A DNA stretch of 64,000 bases from Desulfovibrio sp. Huiquan2017. Lineage in GTDB: Bacteria > Desulfobacterota > Desulfovibrionia > Desulfovibrionales > Desulfovibrionaceae. The notes under the pieces were generated by a model, which worked only from the letters and a program-made list of their open reading frames with translations, made no database searches and was not told the origin of the DNA. This document shows positions 35,282 through 44,125 of the stretch, one piece after another (within the stretch, counting starts at the first letter, position 1; each line of letters begins with the position of its first letter). The position numbers and the translations under genes are program-made. The stretch is taken from assembly GCF_017351175.1 (NCBI RefSeq), contig NZ_JAFMPN010000013.1, positions 62,001-126,000 on the forward strand, given 5' to 3'.

Positions 35282-36154
35282 CTACTCCTCCTTCTTGTAT
35301 GCGATGGCGCCCGCGTTGTGGACCGGCCTGAACGACTGGGAAACCTTGTGCAGGGATTCGGAATGTCCCACCAGCAGGTAGCCGCCGGGCAACAGATTGT
35401 CGTAGAAGGCCTGCACGACCTTGCGTTTCATGGCGTCGTCGAAATAGATGATCACGTTGCGGCAAAAGATGATGTGGGACCGGGGGACGCGTTTCACGGC
35501 CAGGGCGTCGTTCAGGTTCATAGGCAGAAAGTTGACCAGCTTGCGGATGCGCGGGTCGAGTTCCCAGCCGCCTTCCACTTCCTTGAAGTATCGTTTGCGG
35601 ATCGTGTCCGGCGTGGTTTTGAAGGCGTATTCGGTGTAGATGCCCGTCCTGGCCTTGCTGATCATCTCCTCGGACAGGTCCACGGCGGTGATGGAGATCT
35701 TCCAGCGGGCTATTTCCGCCTTGAGGGTTTCCAGCAGCAGGAAGACCAGGGTGTAGGGCTCTTCGCCGGACGAGCACCCGGCGGACCAGATGTTCAGTTC
35801 GAGCCTGCCCGTCTTGCGTTGGCGGTCGAGCACCTCTTTGAGCAGGTTGTCGCGGAAGGATTCAAGCTGCTTGGTGTCCCGGCAGAAGCTGGTCTCGTTG
35901 GTGGTGACCAACTCGAAAAGTTGTTTGAGCTCCTGGCCCCGGTCCACCCGGAGGAATTTGATGTAGTCGGTAAAGCTGGTCAGGCCGAGTTGGCCGAGCC
36001 GTCGGGAAAAGCGGCTTTCAAAGAGATACTTGCGCTTCTCGTCGATATAGATGCCGCTCTTGTCGTAGACGAAGTCGCGCAGTTGGAGAAATTCCTCCTC
36101 CGTGATCTTGACGCTCTTCCGCAAGGTGTTGGATTTGCTAAACAACAAGCTCAT
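35282..36154 (-). CDS. cheR: chemotaxis receptor methyltransferase CheR
   Basis: 290 residues. The N-terminal helical domain (about 15-75) is followed by the SAM-dependent domain with SAGCSSGEEPYTLVFLL (near 130), ITAVDLSEEMISKAR and FLPMNLNDALAVKR, IIFCRNVIIYF. It methylates glutamates of chemoreceptors. The gene order cheR-HDOD is unusual, as no cheB or receptor is adjacent; the nearest MCP is at 56.6 kb. Confidence 0.93.
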   Translation of the reverse strand: MSLLFSKSNTLRKSVKITEEEFLQLRDFVYDKSGIYIDEKRKYLFESRFSRRLGQLGLTSFTDYIKFLRVDRGQELKQLFELVTTNETSFCRDTKQLESFRDNLLKEVLDRQRKTGRLELNIWSAGCSSGEEPYTLVFLLLETLKAEIARWKISITAVDLSEEMISKARTGIYTEYAFKTTPDTIRKRYFKEVEGGWELDPRIRKLVNFLPMNLNDALAVKRVPRSHIIFCRNVIIYFDDAMKRKVVQAFYDNLLPGGYLLVGHSESLHKVSQSFRPVHNAGAIAYKKEE

Positions 36155-36259
36155 TCATCGTAGTCCTGTTCGAGAAAATCGGGCGATGCGCCACCATGGC
36201 TATTACTGTACATGACTGGGCCAAGACTAGTATTAATTGCCCAAAATAACGGGCTGAGA

Positions 36260-37345
36260 CTATCCGGCGGCGTAGGTCCGGACCGGTTCCCGGCCGCACA
36301 GGGCACGCGCCGCGCCTTCGGCCAGGGCGGCCATCTCCACCTCGCCGGGGACCACTTCCACCGGGCCAAGGAATCCCACTTGGCGGGTGATTTCCTCCAC
36401 CAGGGGCTGGCTCCGGGAAAGCCCGCCGGTCAGGGCCACACCTGCCAAGTCCAGCCGCCCCCTCTCATCGGTCAGGGCCGGGGCCATGGAGACGATGTAC
36501 CGGGCGATGCCGTAGGCCATGGCCTGGAAGACGAGCTCGGCGTGTTCGTCGCCCTGGGCCATGCGGGCCAGGGCCACGCGCGGGTCGTTGGTGCCCAGAT
36601 GGGCGACCAAGCCGCCCCGGCTCAGGATGGTCGCGCGCAGCTCGGCGTGGTCGTGCCGCCCGCTGTGGACCATGTCCAGGACCGGCACCAGGGGCAATCC
36701 TCCGGTGCGTTCCGGGGTGAACGGCCCTTCGCCGTCCAGGGCGTTGATGACGTCCACCACCTTCCCCCGGCGATGCGCGCCGATGGATACACCGCCGCCC
36801 ATGTGGCAGACGATGAAATTGGATTGCTCGTACGTCACGCCCAATCGCTCGGCCACGATGCGGGCCACCCCGCGTTGGTTCAGGGCATGGAAGATGGATC
36901 GCCGTTCAAGTCCGGGCAGGCCCGTCAGTCGGGCCTTGTCCATCATTTCGTCGGTGACCACCGGGTCCACCACGTAGGCGGGCACGCCCCAATGCCTGGC
37001 CAGGGCCAGGGCCAGCATGCCGCCCAGGTTGCAGGCGTGTTCGCCATACCTGGCGCTCCGCAGGTCGTCAACCATTCCATCGGACACTTCGTAAACGCCG
37101 CCTTCCAGAGGGCGAAGCAGGCCGCCCCGGGCGACCACCGCCGTGATGCGTTTCGGGTTCGAGCCGGTCTTGCCCAGGAATTCGGCGACCATGCGCATGC
37201 GGAATTCGAATTGGTCGGCCACCCGGGCGAATCCGACCATGTCCTCGCGCGGGTGTTGGAGTTCTTCGGCGGCCAGGGTGTCGCCGCCGCGGTACAGGGC
37301 TACCTTGGTGGATGTGGAGCCGGGGTTGATGACCAGGATGCTCAT
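36260..37345 (-). CDS. buk: butyrate kinase
   Basis: 361 residues from the ATG at 37345. ASKHA-fold motifs: LVINPGSTSTKVALYRG at the start, VARGGLLRPLEGGVYEV, VCHMGGGVSIGAHRRGKVVD (near 205) and VALTGGLSRSQPLVEEI (near 315). Paired with a phosphate butyryltransferase upstream (4-base overlap), it converts acyl phosphates to acids with ATP gain. In this family branched short-chain acids are also substrates. Confidence 0.93.
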   Translation of the reverse strand: MSILVINPGSTSTKVALYRGGDTLAAEELQHPREDMVGFARVADQFEFRMRMVAEFLGKTGSNPKRITAVVARGGLLRPLEGGVYEVSDGMVDDLRSARYGEHACNLGGMLALALARHWGVPAYVVDPVVTDEMMDKARLTGLPGLERRSIFHALNQRGVARIVAERLGVTYEQSNFIVCHMGGGVSIGAHRRGKVVDVINALDGEGPFTPERTGGLPLVPVLDMVHSGRHDHAELRATILSRGGLVAHLGTNDPRVALARMAQGDEHAELVFQAMAYGIARYIVSMAPALTDERGRLDLAGVALTGGLSRSQPLVEEITRQVGFLGPVEVVPGEVEMAALAEGAARALCGREPVRTYAAG

Positions 37346-38286
37346 GACCGGATCCTCCCGGACAGGACTGAAGCCAGGGCGATGGAGTGGAACTTGGACG
37401 CGTCCGAGTCGCCCCGGGACGGGACCACCACCGGGACCCGGCTGCCCACGACCACGGCGGCCATGACGCAGCCGCACAGGGTGGACAGGGACTTGTAGAG
37501 CACGTTGCCCGCCTCGATGTTTGGCGTCACCAGGATGTCCGCGTTGCCCGCTACCGGGCTGTCGAATCGTTTGGTGGCGGCCGCTTTGCGGGATACGGCC
37601 AGGTCCAGGGAAAGCGGCCCGAGAATCTCGGCGTCCCCGAACTGTCCCTGTCGGGCCATTTTGGTCAGGATGTCGCCGTCCAGGGTGGCGGGCATGGCCG
37701 GATAGTTGATCTTTTCCGTGGCCGCAAGAATAGCCGCCTTGGGGACCTTTATGCCGAGCATGCGGGCCACTTCCAGGGCATTCTTGAGAATCTCCACCTT
37801 GCGTTGCAGGGACGGCGCGATGTTCACGCCCGGGTCGGTCAGGAGCATCAGCCGTCCATCCACCGGGGACTCGAAGGCGGCCACATGGCTGAGGATGCGT
37901 CCGCCGTGGGGCACGCCGGTCTCCTTGTTGAGCACCGCCTTGAGCAGGGTGGCCGTGGGTACCAGCCCCTTCATGATCAGTTGGGCCTCGCCCTCGCGGA
38001 AGAGCCGGACCGTCTCGAACACGGCCTCCGCGTCGTCGGCGACATGCACCTGCCGGAAGGGCGAGATGTCCAACCCCCGCTCGTCCGCGATGCGCTGCGT
38101 CTCTTCCATGTTGCCGACCAGAATGGGCTCGGCCACGCCGCGCTCATAGGCCTCGATGCCCGCCCGGAGCACGAAGCCCTCGGCGGACCGGGCGATAGCC
38201 ACCCGGGGCATGGTCCCGGAGCGGCCCAGGTCCAAGGCGGCCCGCACCAACTCGTCCAGGCTGGTAATTGGAGAAAAATCTGACAC
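37342..38286 (-). CDS. ptb: phosphate butyryltransferase
   Basis: 314 residues. PTA_PTB-fold landmarks are AEPILVGNMEETQRIA, AQLIMKGLVPTATLLKAVLN (near 104), LLTDPGVNIAPSLQRKVEIL (near 147) and ILVTPNIEAGNVLYKSLS. It exchanges CoA for phosphate on butyryl or branched acyl-CoA. It overlaps buk and follows the ilvN-like gene without a gap. Confidence 0.92.
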   Translation of the reverse strand: MSDFSPITSLDELVRAALDLGRSGTMPRVAIARSAEGFVLRAGIEAYERGVAEPILVGNMEETQRIADERGLDISPFRQVHVADDAEAVFETVRLFREGEAQLIMKGLVPTATLLKAVLNKETGVPHGGRILSHVAAFESPVDGRLMLLTDPGVNIAPSLQRKVEILKNALEVARMLGIKVPKAAILAATEKINYPAMPATLDGDILTKMARQGQFGDAEILGPLSLDLAVSRKAAATKRFDSPVAGNADILVTPNIEAGNVLYKSLSTLCGCVMAAVVVGSRVPVVVPSRGDSDASKFHSIALASVLSGRIRS

Positions 38287-38766
38287 CTATTCATCCCCGC
38301 GCTTGAGCGCGATCATCCCGGAGCGACACATGGACTTGATCCCGTAGGGCACGAGCATCTTGATCAGCCCGTCCACGCGTTCCTGGTCGCCGGAGAGTTC
38401 CACTGTGATGGTCTCCCGTCCCATGCCCACCACGTTGGCCCGGAAGACCTCGAAGACCTGCATCAACTGGCCGGTCTGCGCGGGGTCCATGGCCACCTTG
38501 ATCATGACCAGTTCGCGGTCCACGAAATCCTTGCGCGACAGATCGTCCAACTGGATGACCACGTCCAGGGAGCCCAGGTAGCGGCCCACCTTGTCGATGG
38601 CCTCGTCGTCGCCGTCCACGCACAGCACGATGCGGGACACCTGCGGGTTCTCGGTCTCCCCGGCGGCCAGGGAAAGGATGTTGGCGTCATATTTGCCGCA
38701 CTCCCGGGCCATCATGGCCAGGACGCCGGGTTCGTTGCGGCACAGGGCGGACAATGTGCGTTTCAA
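38287..38766 (-). CDS. IlvN-like ACT-domain protein (acetolactate synthase small-subunit type)
   Basis: 159 residues. The start is TTG at 38766 with GGAG 7 bases upstream, giving MKRTLSALCRNEPGVLAMMA, the standard IlvN beginning. An ACT domain covers about 3-75 and the C-terminal domain has DRELVMIKV and SMCRSGMIALKRG. IlvN normally regulates the acetolactate synthase catalytic subunit, but no ilvB gene is adjacent. It is the first gene of the ptb-buk operon (its stop abuts ptb), so it may sense branched-chain amino acids for that pathway. Confidence 0.82.
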   Translation of the reverse strand: MKRTLSALCRNEPGVLAMMARECGKYDANILSLAAGETENPQVSRIVLCVDGDDEAIDKVGRYLGSLDVVIQLDDLSRKDFVDRELVMIKVAMDPAQTGQLMQVFEVFRANVVGMGRETITVELSGDQERVDGLIKMLVPYGIKSMCRSGMIALKRGDE

Positions 38767-38916
38767 GGGAAATCTCCTTGCTGGTTGTCGTGCGTGAATT
38801 CCACGCTCGAACACAATACGCGATACTCGGGCCATTGCAACTCGCGGGACGCCGCCTCCGCCTTTCGCCGCTTTCGGCTGGCGACAACCTGCAAGGCCGT
38901 GTATAGTGCTCCCATC

Positions 38917-40341
38917 GTGATCCATTTTATCCGCGAAAAACGTTGGTTTTTCCTCACCTTGGCCATCCAGGCCGCCATGCTGCTCCTGCCTGCCCCCGAG
39001 GGTGTCACGCCCGACGGCTGGCGCGTGCTGGTCATGACCGTGGGCGCGACCATCCTGTTCATCACCGAGCCCATCCCCCTGCCCGCCGTGGCCCTGCTCA
39101 TCGTCCTGGGCCAGGTCTTTCTCCTGGGGTTGGACTCCTCCCTGGTGGCCCGCTCCCTGATGAAGGACTCGGTCCTGTTCATCATGGGTTCGCTCATGCT
39201 CGCCGTGGCCCTGGTCAAGCAGAAGCTCGACAAGCGGCTGGCCCTGCTCATCGTCAGGATCACGGGCTCCGGGACCTACGCCATCGCTTTCGGCCTCTCC
39301 GTCTTTTCCGGCCTGCTCGCTTCGTTCATCGGCGAACACACCGTGGCCGCCATGATGCTGCCCGTGGCCCTGTCCCTGATCCAACTGGCCACCGACGATC
39401 AGAACCAGCAGCGCGCCCTGGGCGTGCTCTTCCTTTTCTCCATTTCCTACGCCTGCGCCATGGCGGGAATCGGCACCCCGTCCGGCGGCGCGCGCAATGC
39501 TATTATGATCGATTATTTACGGGATTTCTTCTACGCCGCCGACGATCCGGAAACTTATCGATATTCCGTCTCCTACCTGCACTGGATGATCTACGCCTAC
39601 CCCATCTTCCTCATCCAGTTGCCGCTGATGCATCTCATTCTGCGCAAGACCTTCAAGACCGATTTGGGCGACCTCGGCCCGGCCGTGGAAAAGCTCAAGG
39701 AGCAGGTGGGCACCGAAGGGGCGCTGACCGGCCGCCACTACGTGGCCATCCTGCTCTTCCTCCTGACCCTGGTGGGTTGGGTCGGTTTTTCCTCCCAATA
39801 CGGCATGGGCACCATCGCCATCCTCGGCGCGGTCCTCTTTCTGGTCACGGGCCTGGTCCGCTGGCAGGACCTCAACTCGGGCGTCAACTGGGGCGTGGTC
39901 CTGCTCTATGCCGCCGCCATTTCGCTCGGCGTGCAGATGCGCGATACCGGCGCGGCCGCCTGGGTCGCGTCCATGTTCATGGACGCCCTCGCTCCGGTCG
40001 GCCTCAACTCCGGCCTGGGCCTGCTGGCCGCGGTCATGTTCCTGACCACCTTCATCACCAACACCATGTCCAACGGCGCGGCCGTGGCCGTGCTCGGTCC
40101 CATCGTCCTGACCATCGCCCTGGCCACCGAGACCAACCCCCTGGCCGTGGGCATGGTCACCGCCGTTTCCAGCGCGTTCGCCTACTTCACCGTCATCGGT
40201 ACCCCGGCCTCGACCATCGTATATTCCTCGGGCTACCTGCGCTCCTCGGATTTCATGAAAGTGGGCTGGCGTATGGCCCTCATGTCCTTTATCGTGCTCC
40301 TCACGGCATCCAAACTGTACTGGCCCCTGATCGGCCTCTAG
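38917..40341 (+). CDS. DASS/SLC13-family anion transporter
   Basis: About 474 residues with 11-12 hydrophobic segments. DASS marks: SFIGEHTVAAMMLPVALSL (near 140), ATITEP-like FITEPIPLPAVALL (near 45), FITNTMSNGAAVAVLGPI (near 378) and FTVIGTPASTIVYSSGY. It imports sulfate, dicarboxylates or related anions with sodium. GTG 38917 is preferred but GTG 38899 is possible, and neither has a good ribosome site. It is coupled to a universal stress gene whose ribosome site overlaps its stop codon. Confidence 0.85.
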   Translation: MIHFIREKRWFFLTLAIQAAMLLLPAPEGVTPDGWRVLVMTVGATILFITEPIPLPAVALLIVLGQVFLLGLDSSLVARSLMKDSVLFIMGSLMLAVALVKQKLDKRLALLIVRITGSGTYAIAFGLSVFSGLLASFIGEHTVAAMMLPVALSLIQLATDDQNQQRALGVLFLFSISYACAMAGIGTPSGGARNAIMIDYLRDFFYAADDPETYRYSVSYLHWMIYAYPIFLIQLPLMHLILRKTFKTDLGDLGPAVEKLKEQVGTEGALTGRHYVAILLFLLTLVGWVGFSSQYGMGTIAILGAVLFLVTGLVRWQDLNSGVNWGVVLLYAAAISLGVQMRDTGAAAWVASMFMDALAPVGLNSGLGLLAAVMFLTTFITNTMSNGAAVAVLGPIVLTIALATETNPLAVGMVTAVSSAFAYFTVIGTPASTIVYSSGYLRSSDFMKVGWRMALMSFIVLLTASKLYWPLIGL

Positions 40342-40350
40342 GAGTTGCCC

Positions 40351-41283
40351 ATGAACAAGGACGACAAGCTGCGAATCCTCATCTGCATCGGCGGCGGCCC
40401 CGAAGCTTACGCAGGATTGCGCTACGCCGTCCGGCTATCCAAGACTTCCTGCGCCGACATCGCCCTGCTCTATGTCCGCCCCCTGGACAGCGGGATGAAC
40501 TCCGGCGGCATGGAGGTGCGCGTGGCCCGCGAGAACGTCCTGGACTGGGGCCTGGAACTGCCCGGGCTGCGCCAGCTCAAGGCCGCCCGCGACATCCTCG
40601 TGGAACTGGGCGAAATCGACCCCGGGCATAACCGTGAATGGAAATATCGCGAACTCACGGGCGACCCGGCGGGCGAATACGTCCGCGACTATGAAAACCC
40701 CTGCGGCGGCGTCATTTCCCTCCGTTTGCGCACCGCCTCGGACGTAACCTCCGCCGTGTCCGACGAGGCCAAGCGGTTCCACGCCGACGTGGTCATCGTC
40801 GGGGCTTCGCCCGAACCCTTGACCGGCCTCAGGAAATTTCTCTCCCGAAAGCCGCTCGCCTTCAAGATCGCCGCCCATGCCCATTGTTCGGTCATCGTCG
40901 CCCGGAACCTCGAACCCGGCCGCAACCACTTGGTTTGCGTCCAGGATACCGACCAGTCCCGGGCCATGCTCCCTATAGTCAGCCGCTATTTTCAGTCCTG
41001 CCGGTATCCCTTGTCCATTCTGTCCGTGGCCCCCACCAAAGAAGACCTCGCTTCGGCGCAGAAAGCCGCCCAGGAGGCCGCCCATATCCTCACCGAACTC
41101 GGCACGGCGCCCGCCGAAATTCTCGTCGAGGTCGGCGATCCCGTGGAAACCATCATCACCATCGGCTACGATTTCTCCCTCATCCTCGCCTCCGAATCGC
41201 TCAAGCCTTGGTTCGCCAAAGGATTCAGCGTCTCCCATGAAGTTGTCGAAAAGGCCCGCAATTCGGTCATGATCGTGAAATGA
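40351..41283 (+). CDS. tandem universal-stress-protein domain protein
   Basis: 310 residues from the ATG at 40351; GGAG at 40341-40344 touches the stop of the transporter gene, so translation is coupled. Two USP-like folds are visible: LRILICIGGGPEAYAGLRYA (about 8-180, ending VVIVGASPEPLTGLRKFLSR and HCSVIVARN) and NHLVCVQDTDQSRAMLPIV (about 190-310, ending NSVMIVK). USPs bound to membrane transporters commonly regulate them; a role in control of the DASS transporter is inferred from position. Confidence 0.82.
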   Translation: MNKDDKLRILICIGGGPEAYAGLRYAVRLSKTSCADIALLYVRPLDSGMNSGGMEVRVARENVLDWGLELPGLRQLKAARDILVELGEIDPGHNREWKYRELTGDPAGEYVRDYENPCGGVISLRLRTASDVTSAVSDEAKRFHADVVIVGASPEPLTGLRKFLSRKPLAFKIAAHAHCSVIVARNLEPGRNHLVCVQDTDQSRAMLPIVSRYFQSCRYPLSILSVAPTKEDLASAQKAAQEAAHILTELGTAPAEILVEVGDPVETIITIGYDFSLILASESLKPWFAKGFSVSHEVVEKARNSVMIVK

Positions 41284-41373
41284 GGGGGGAGCCGCGCACG
41301 CCCGGCCGCCGGTCTTGCGCGGTGGGGCGGGGCAAGGTAGTCTGCTCGGCAAACCTGAAGCCAAGGAGTCGAG

Positions 41374-42165
41374 ATGGCCACTTTCCCACCCGTCACCCTG
41401 CTGGTTCGCAATATCGGCAAGTCCGCCCAGTTCTACAAGAAGGCTTTGGGGTTCGATCTCGCCTGGAACGGGCTGTTGGTCGGCCCTTACGGGCAGTCCC
41501 TGCGCCTGGCGGAGGGACGGGACGCCACGGCCGGGGGATGCGTCATCGTCACCCTGGAGGTGCCGGACGTGGCCCGGGCGGTGGAGGGCATCCTGGACAA
41601 CGGCGGCGGCCGGGCCGAGAAATTGATGGGCGACGAGCCGTTGTATCTCGGGCCGGACGGGGAAATGCTCGCCCTGGCCGGGCGCGGGCTGCCGGGCGCG
41701 GAGCGGATCCGGTTGGTGGTCTATGATTTCGACGGGGTCATGACGGACAACCGGGTATTGACCGATCAGGACGGCCGCGAGGCCGTCAGCGCCAACCGCA
41801 GCGACGGCCTGGGGGTGGGGCTGATCCGGCGGCTGGGCATCAAGCAGGTCATTCTGTCCACCGAGGCCAACCCGGTGGTCAAGGCCCGGGCGGACAAGAT
41901 CGGCCTGGACGCGCTCCACGGCATTCGCGACAAGGGGTCCGCCTTGCTCCATCTGGCCGAAAAACATCAGATTTCCGTGGGCGACATGCTCTATGTGGGC
42001 AACGACGTCAACGACGCCGACGCCATGGGGCTGGCCGGGTTCAAGGCCGCGCCCGCCGACGCCCATCCGTCCATCCTGGCCCTGGCCGATTACGTGACCG
42101 AGGCCAAGGGCGGCCGGGGCGTGGTCCGCGAACTGGCCGACGTGCTGGCCGCAGCGCGCGCATAA
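41374..42165 (+). CDS. VOC domain fused to a KdsC-like HAD phosphatase
   Basis: 263 residues, ATG with AAGGAG 7 bases upstream. Residues 1-105 form a glyoxalase-like VOC domain (TLLVRNIGKSAQFYKKALGF, PLYLGPDGEMLALAG). Residues about 112-263 form a HAD phosphatase of the KdsC/sialic-acid type: LVVYDFDGVMTDNRVLTDQ (nucleophile Asp), QVILSTEANPVVKARA (motif II Ser/Thr), KG at motif III and YVGNDVNDADAMGLAG (motif IV). KdsC dephosphorylates KDO 8-phosphate; here the fusion partner could give different specificity. The frame is uninterrupted, so the fusion is not a sequencing artefact by appearance. Confidence 0.85.
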   Translation: MATFPPVTLLVRNIGKSAQFYKKALGFDLAWNGLLVGPYGQSLRLAEGRDATAGGCVIVTLEVPDVARAVEGILDNGGGRAEKLMGDEPLYLGPDGEMLALAGRGLPGAERIRLVVYDFDGVMTDNRVLTDQDGREAVSANRSDGLGVGLIRRLGIKQVILSTEANPVVKARADKIGLDALHGIRDKGSALLHLAEKHQISVGDMLYVGNDVNDADAMGLAGFKAAPADAHPSILALADYVTEAKGGRGVVRELADVLAAARA

Positions 42166-42684
42166 CTACTTCCGGGGATGGGTCCTGCGCCACCGGGAGG
42201 GCGTCATGTCGAGGCCGCCCTTGCGCCAGAAGCCCCGTTGTTCCCGGCGGGCCTCGTCTTCGGCCTGTCGAAAGCGAGCGAAGTAGCGGGTGTTGGGCCT
42301 GACCCGAAAGGGAATGGCCAATCCGGCACGGACGAGTTCTTCGTTGAGCATCAGGCCACCGGCATGGACATAGGCCAGGGTGCGCCCGTAGTGGTCGCGG
42401 CGTTCCGTGTCGAACTCCAGCTGCAAAGGCTTGTCCCGGCAGAAATTCCGGGTGAAGTCCCGGGCCTTGCGGCTGTATTCCTGCCTGTATTCCGGAGCGT
42501 CCACGCCGATGAGCCGGAGTTCCAGGGTGCGCCCCTGGTACTCCACGCGCAGGGAATCGCCGTCGAGAACCCGGATGAGTCGGGCCGTGCCGTCTCCGGC
42601 CGGAGCTGTCCGAAACGCGAGCAGGCAACCGAAAAGGCAAGCGAGGGCGGCGAGATGGACCCAAAGGGGGTTGTGGCGGCGCAT
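42166..42684 (-). CDS. thermonuclease-family (SNase-like) protein
   Basis: 172 residues from the ATG at 42684. A short hydrophobic N-terminus (LAALACLFGCLLAF) suggests export or a membrane anchor. The SNase fold shows RLIRVLDGDSLRVE, LRLIGVDAPEYRQEY and RDHYGRTLAYVH, with the catalytic Arg, Glu and Arg. It would cut nucleic acids outside the cytoplasm with calcium. It ends directly against the VOC-HAD gene. Confidence 0.88.
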   Translation of the reverse strand: MRRHNPLWVHLAALACLFGCLLAFRTAPAGDGTARLIRVLDGDSLRVEYQGRTLELRLIGVDAPEYRQEYSRKARDFTRNFCRDKPLQLEFDTERRDHYGRTLAYVHAGGLMLNEELVRAGLAIPFRVRPNTRYFARFRQAEDEARREQRGFWRKGGLDMTPSRWRRTHPRK

Positions 42685-42745
42685 GCCTTGAGTATAGACT
42701 GTTTCGCCACGTCCTTCCAGTAGACCACAACCCCGGAGGCCCCTT

Positions 42746-43576
42746 ATGGAATTGACTTTTCTCGTGGACAATAATGCGCTGGTGGGCAGCCCCTGTCTGG
42801 CCGAGGCCGGGTTGTCCATGTTCATCGAGGCGGACGGGCGACGGGTGTTGTTCGACACCGGCTATTCGGACGCGTTTTTGGTCAATGCCCGGCGTAAGGG
42901 CGTGGATCTGCTGCGTCTGGACTGGATCGCCTTGTCCCACGGCCATTTCGACCATACCTGGGGCCTGGGCATGCTCTTGCGGCAGTATTGCGAGTCGGGC
43001 GTTCGGGACATTCCCCGGCCGGGCCTGCTGGCCCACCCCAAGGCCTTGGTGACCAAGCGGTACCGGGGCATCCCGGAATTCGGGCCCCTGCTGTCACGGG
43101 AGAAGCTGGAGAGTTATTTCGACCTGACGCTTTCGGACCAGCCGGTCCGCCTGTCGGATTCGCTGGTGGGCCTGGGCGAGATTGAACGGGTCATGGACTT
43201 CGAGCAATCGGCGACTCTGGGCGAGCGGCTGGAGGACGGCGCATTCGTGCCGGACGATATCCCGGACGACACGGCCCTGGCCTATGTTTCGGACACGGGG
43301 CTGGTAGTCATCGCGGGCTGCGCCCATTCAGGCATCTGCAACACCGTGGAGCAGGCCAGGCGGGTGACGGGCGTGGACCGGGTGCGCGCCGTGCTCGGCG
43401 GGTTTCACCTGCAAAACGCCGGACCCGAACGGCTCGGCCCCACGGCCGACTATCTGGCGGCCCTGAACCTGGAAGGGCTGTGGTGCTGCCACTGCACGGA
43501 CCTGGCGGCCAAGATCGCCCTGGCCGCCAAATGCCCGGTCAAGGAAGTGGGCTCGGGCCTGACCCTGGCGTTCTAG
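42746..43576 (+). CDS. metallo-beta-lactamase-fold hydrolase
   Basis: 276 residues. The metal motif LSHGHFDHTWGLG lies near 72-84, and VVIAGCAHSGICNTVEQAR near 190. These mark the branch annotated as dihydropterin-ribofuranosylaminobenzene phosphate synthase-like MBL proteins, whose real substrates are mostly unknown. It is divergent from the nuclease gene and single. Confidence 0.88.
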   Translation: MELTFLVDNNALVGSPCLAEAGLSMFIEADGRRVLFDTGYSDAFLVNARRKGVDLLRLDWIALSHGHFDHTWGLGMLLRQYCESGVRDIPRPGLLAHPKALVTKRYRGIPEFGPLLSREKLESYFDLTLSDQPVRLSDSLVGLGEIERVMDFEQSATLGERLEDGAFVPDDIPDDTALAYVSDTGLVVIAGCAHSGICNTVEQARRVTGVDRVRAVLGGFHLQNAGPERLGPTADYLAALNLEGLWCCHCTDLAAKIALAAKCPVKEVGSGLTLAF

Positions 43577-43612
43577 CAAGGGAGGGCCGCCCGAAAACGT
43601 CTCCCTGCCGCA

Positions 43613-43763
43613 TTAACGCTTGTCCTTCATGTCCTGCTGGTATTCGCGGTTGCGGGCGTGTTCGTCCTTTTGCATCTCCGCCGCGTCCCTGGACGAGGAG
43701 GAAGGGCGGTTTTCATGGCCCGCCCCCCGGTTGATGGAGATGCCCTGTCCGCTCGCCCATTTG
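43613..43763 (-). pseudogene. possible start-less remnant of a phage-type small gene
   Basis: A leftward frame reads EALFKWASGQGISINRG, then GHENRPSSSSRDAAEMQKDE and ends NREYQQDMKDKR before TAA. It has amino-acid use like a protein but no start codon downstream of the terminator at 43764-43787, which cuts it off from the capsid genes. It may be the tail of a gene once continuous with the capsid cassette. Weak evidence. Confidence 0.3.
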
Positions 43764-43787
43764 AAAAGGGCCTCCCGAAGGAGGCCC
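43764..43787 (-). terminator. rho-independent terminator of the capsid cassette
   Basis: Read leftward: GGGCCTCC, loop TTCG, GGAGGCCC, then TTTT. It lies about 50 bases after the stop of the small capsid-associated gene. Confidence 0.85.
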
Positions 43788-43836
43788 GTGGGAAGGCGGG
43801 GGACAAGCCCCCTACATCCGACTTTGGCGATGTCCG

Positions 43837-44082
43837 TTAGGCGGTGATCACGGTGACCGTGCCGCCCGTGTCGGCGGCGACCATCAGGTCGATGGCCGCG
43901 GCCCGGTTCACGCCGGTGCAGGCGATGACGATGTCTCCGGTCTCGAGATTGTAGTCTTCCGCCGCCTGGTCGAAGTATCCGGCCTCGGCCACGGTGGCCG
44001 CGTCGTCCTCGGAGCGGTAGATGAACAGTTGCTGGCCGGGCACTCCGCCCATGAGCCGCATGTCTTCGCTGATGTATGCCAT
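43837..44082 (-). CDS. small capsid-associated protein
   Basis: 81 residues, ATG with AAGGAG upstream. The sequence [20 protein letters not shown] then [20 protein letters not shown] and [20 protein letters not shown] has no named domain. Small genes of this type, with a GYF...GD...  pattern, occur next to capsid genes; the head-decoration role is inference. It follows the capsid gene by 43 bases and precedes a terminator. Confidence 0.65.
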   Translation of the reverse strand: MAYISEDMRLMGGVPGQQLFIYRSEDDAATVAEAGYFDQAAEDYNLETGDIVIACTGVNRAAAIDLMVAADTGGTVTVITA

Positions 44083-44125
44083 GGTTGGTTTCTCCTTTTG
44101 CGGTTGGTTGATGTCCGTTGCGGTC

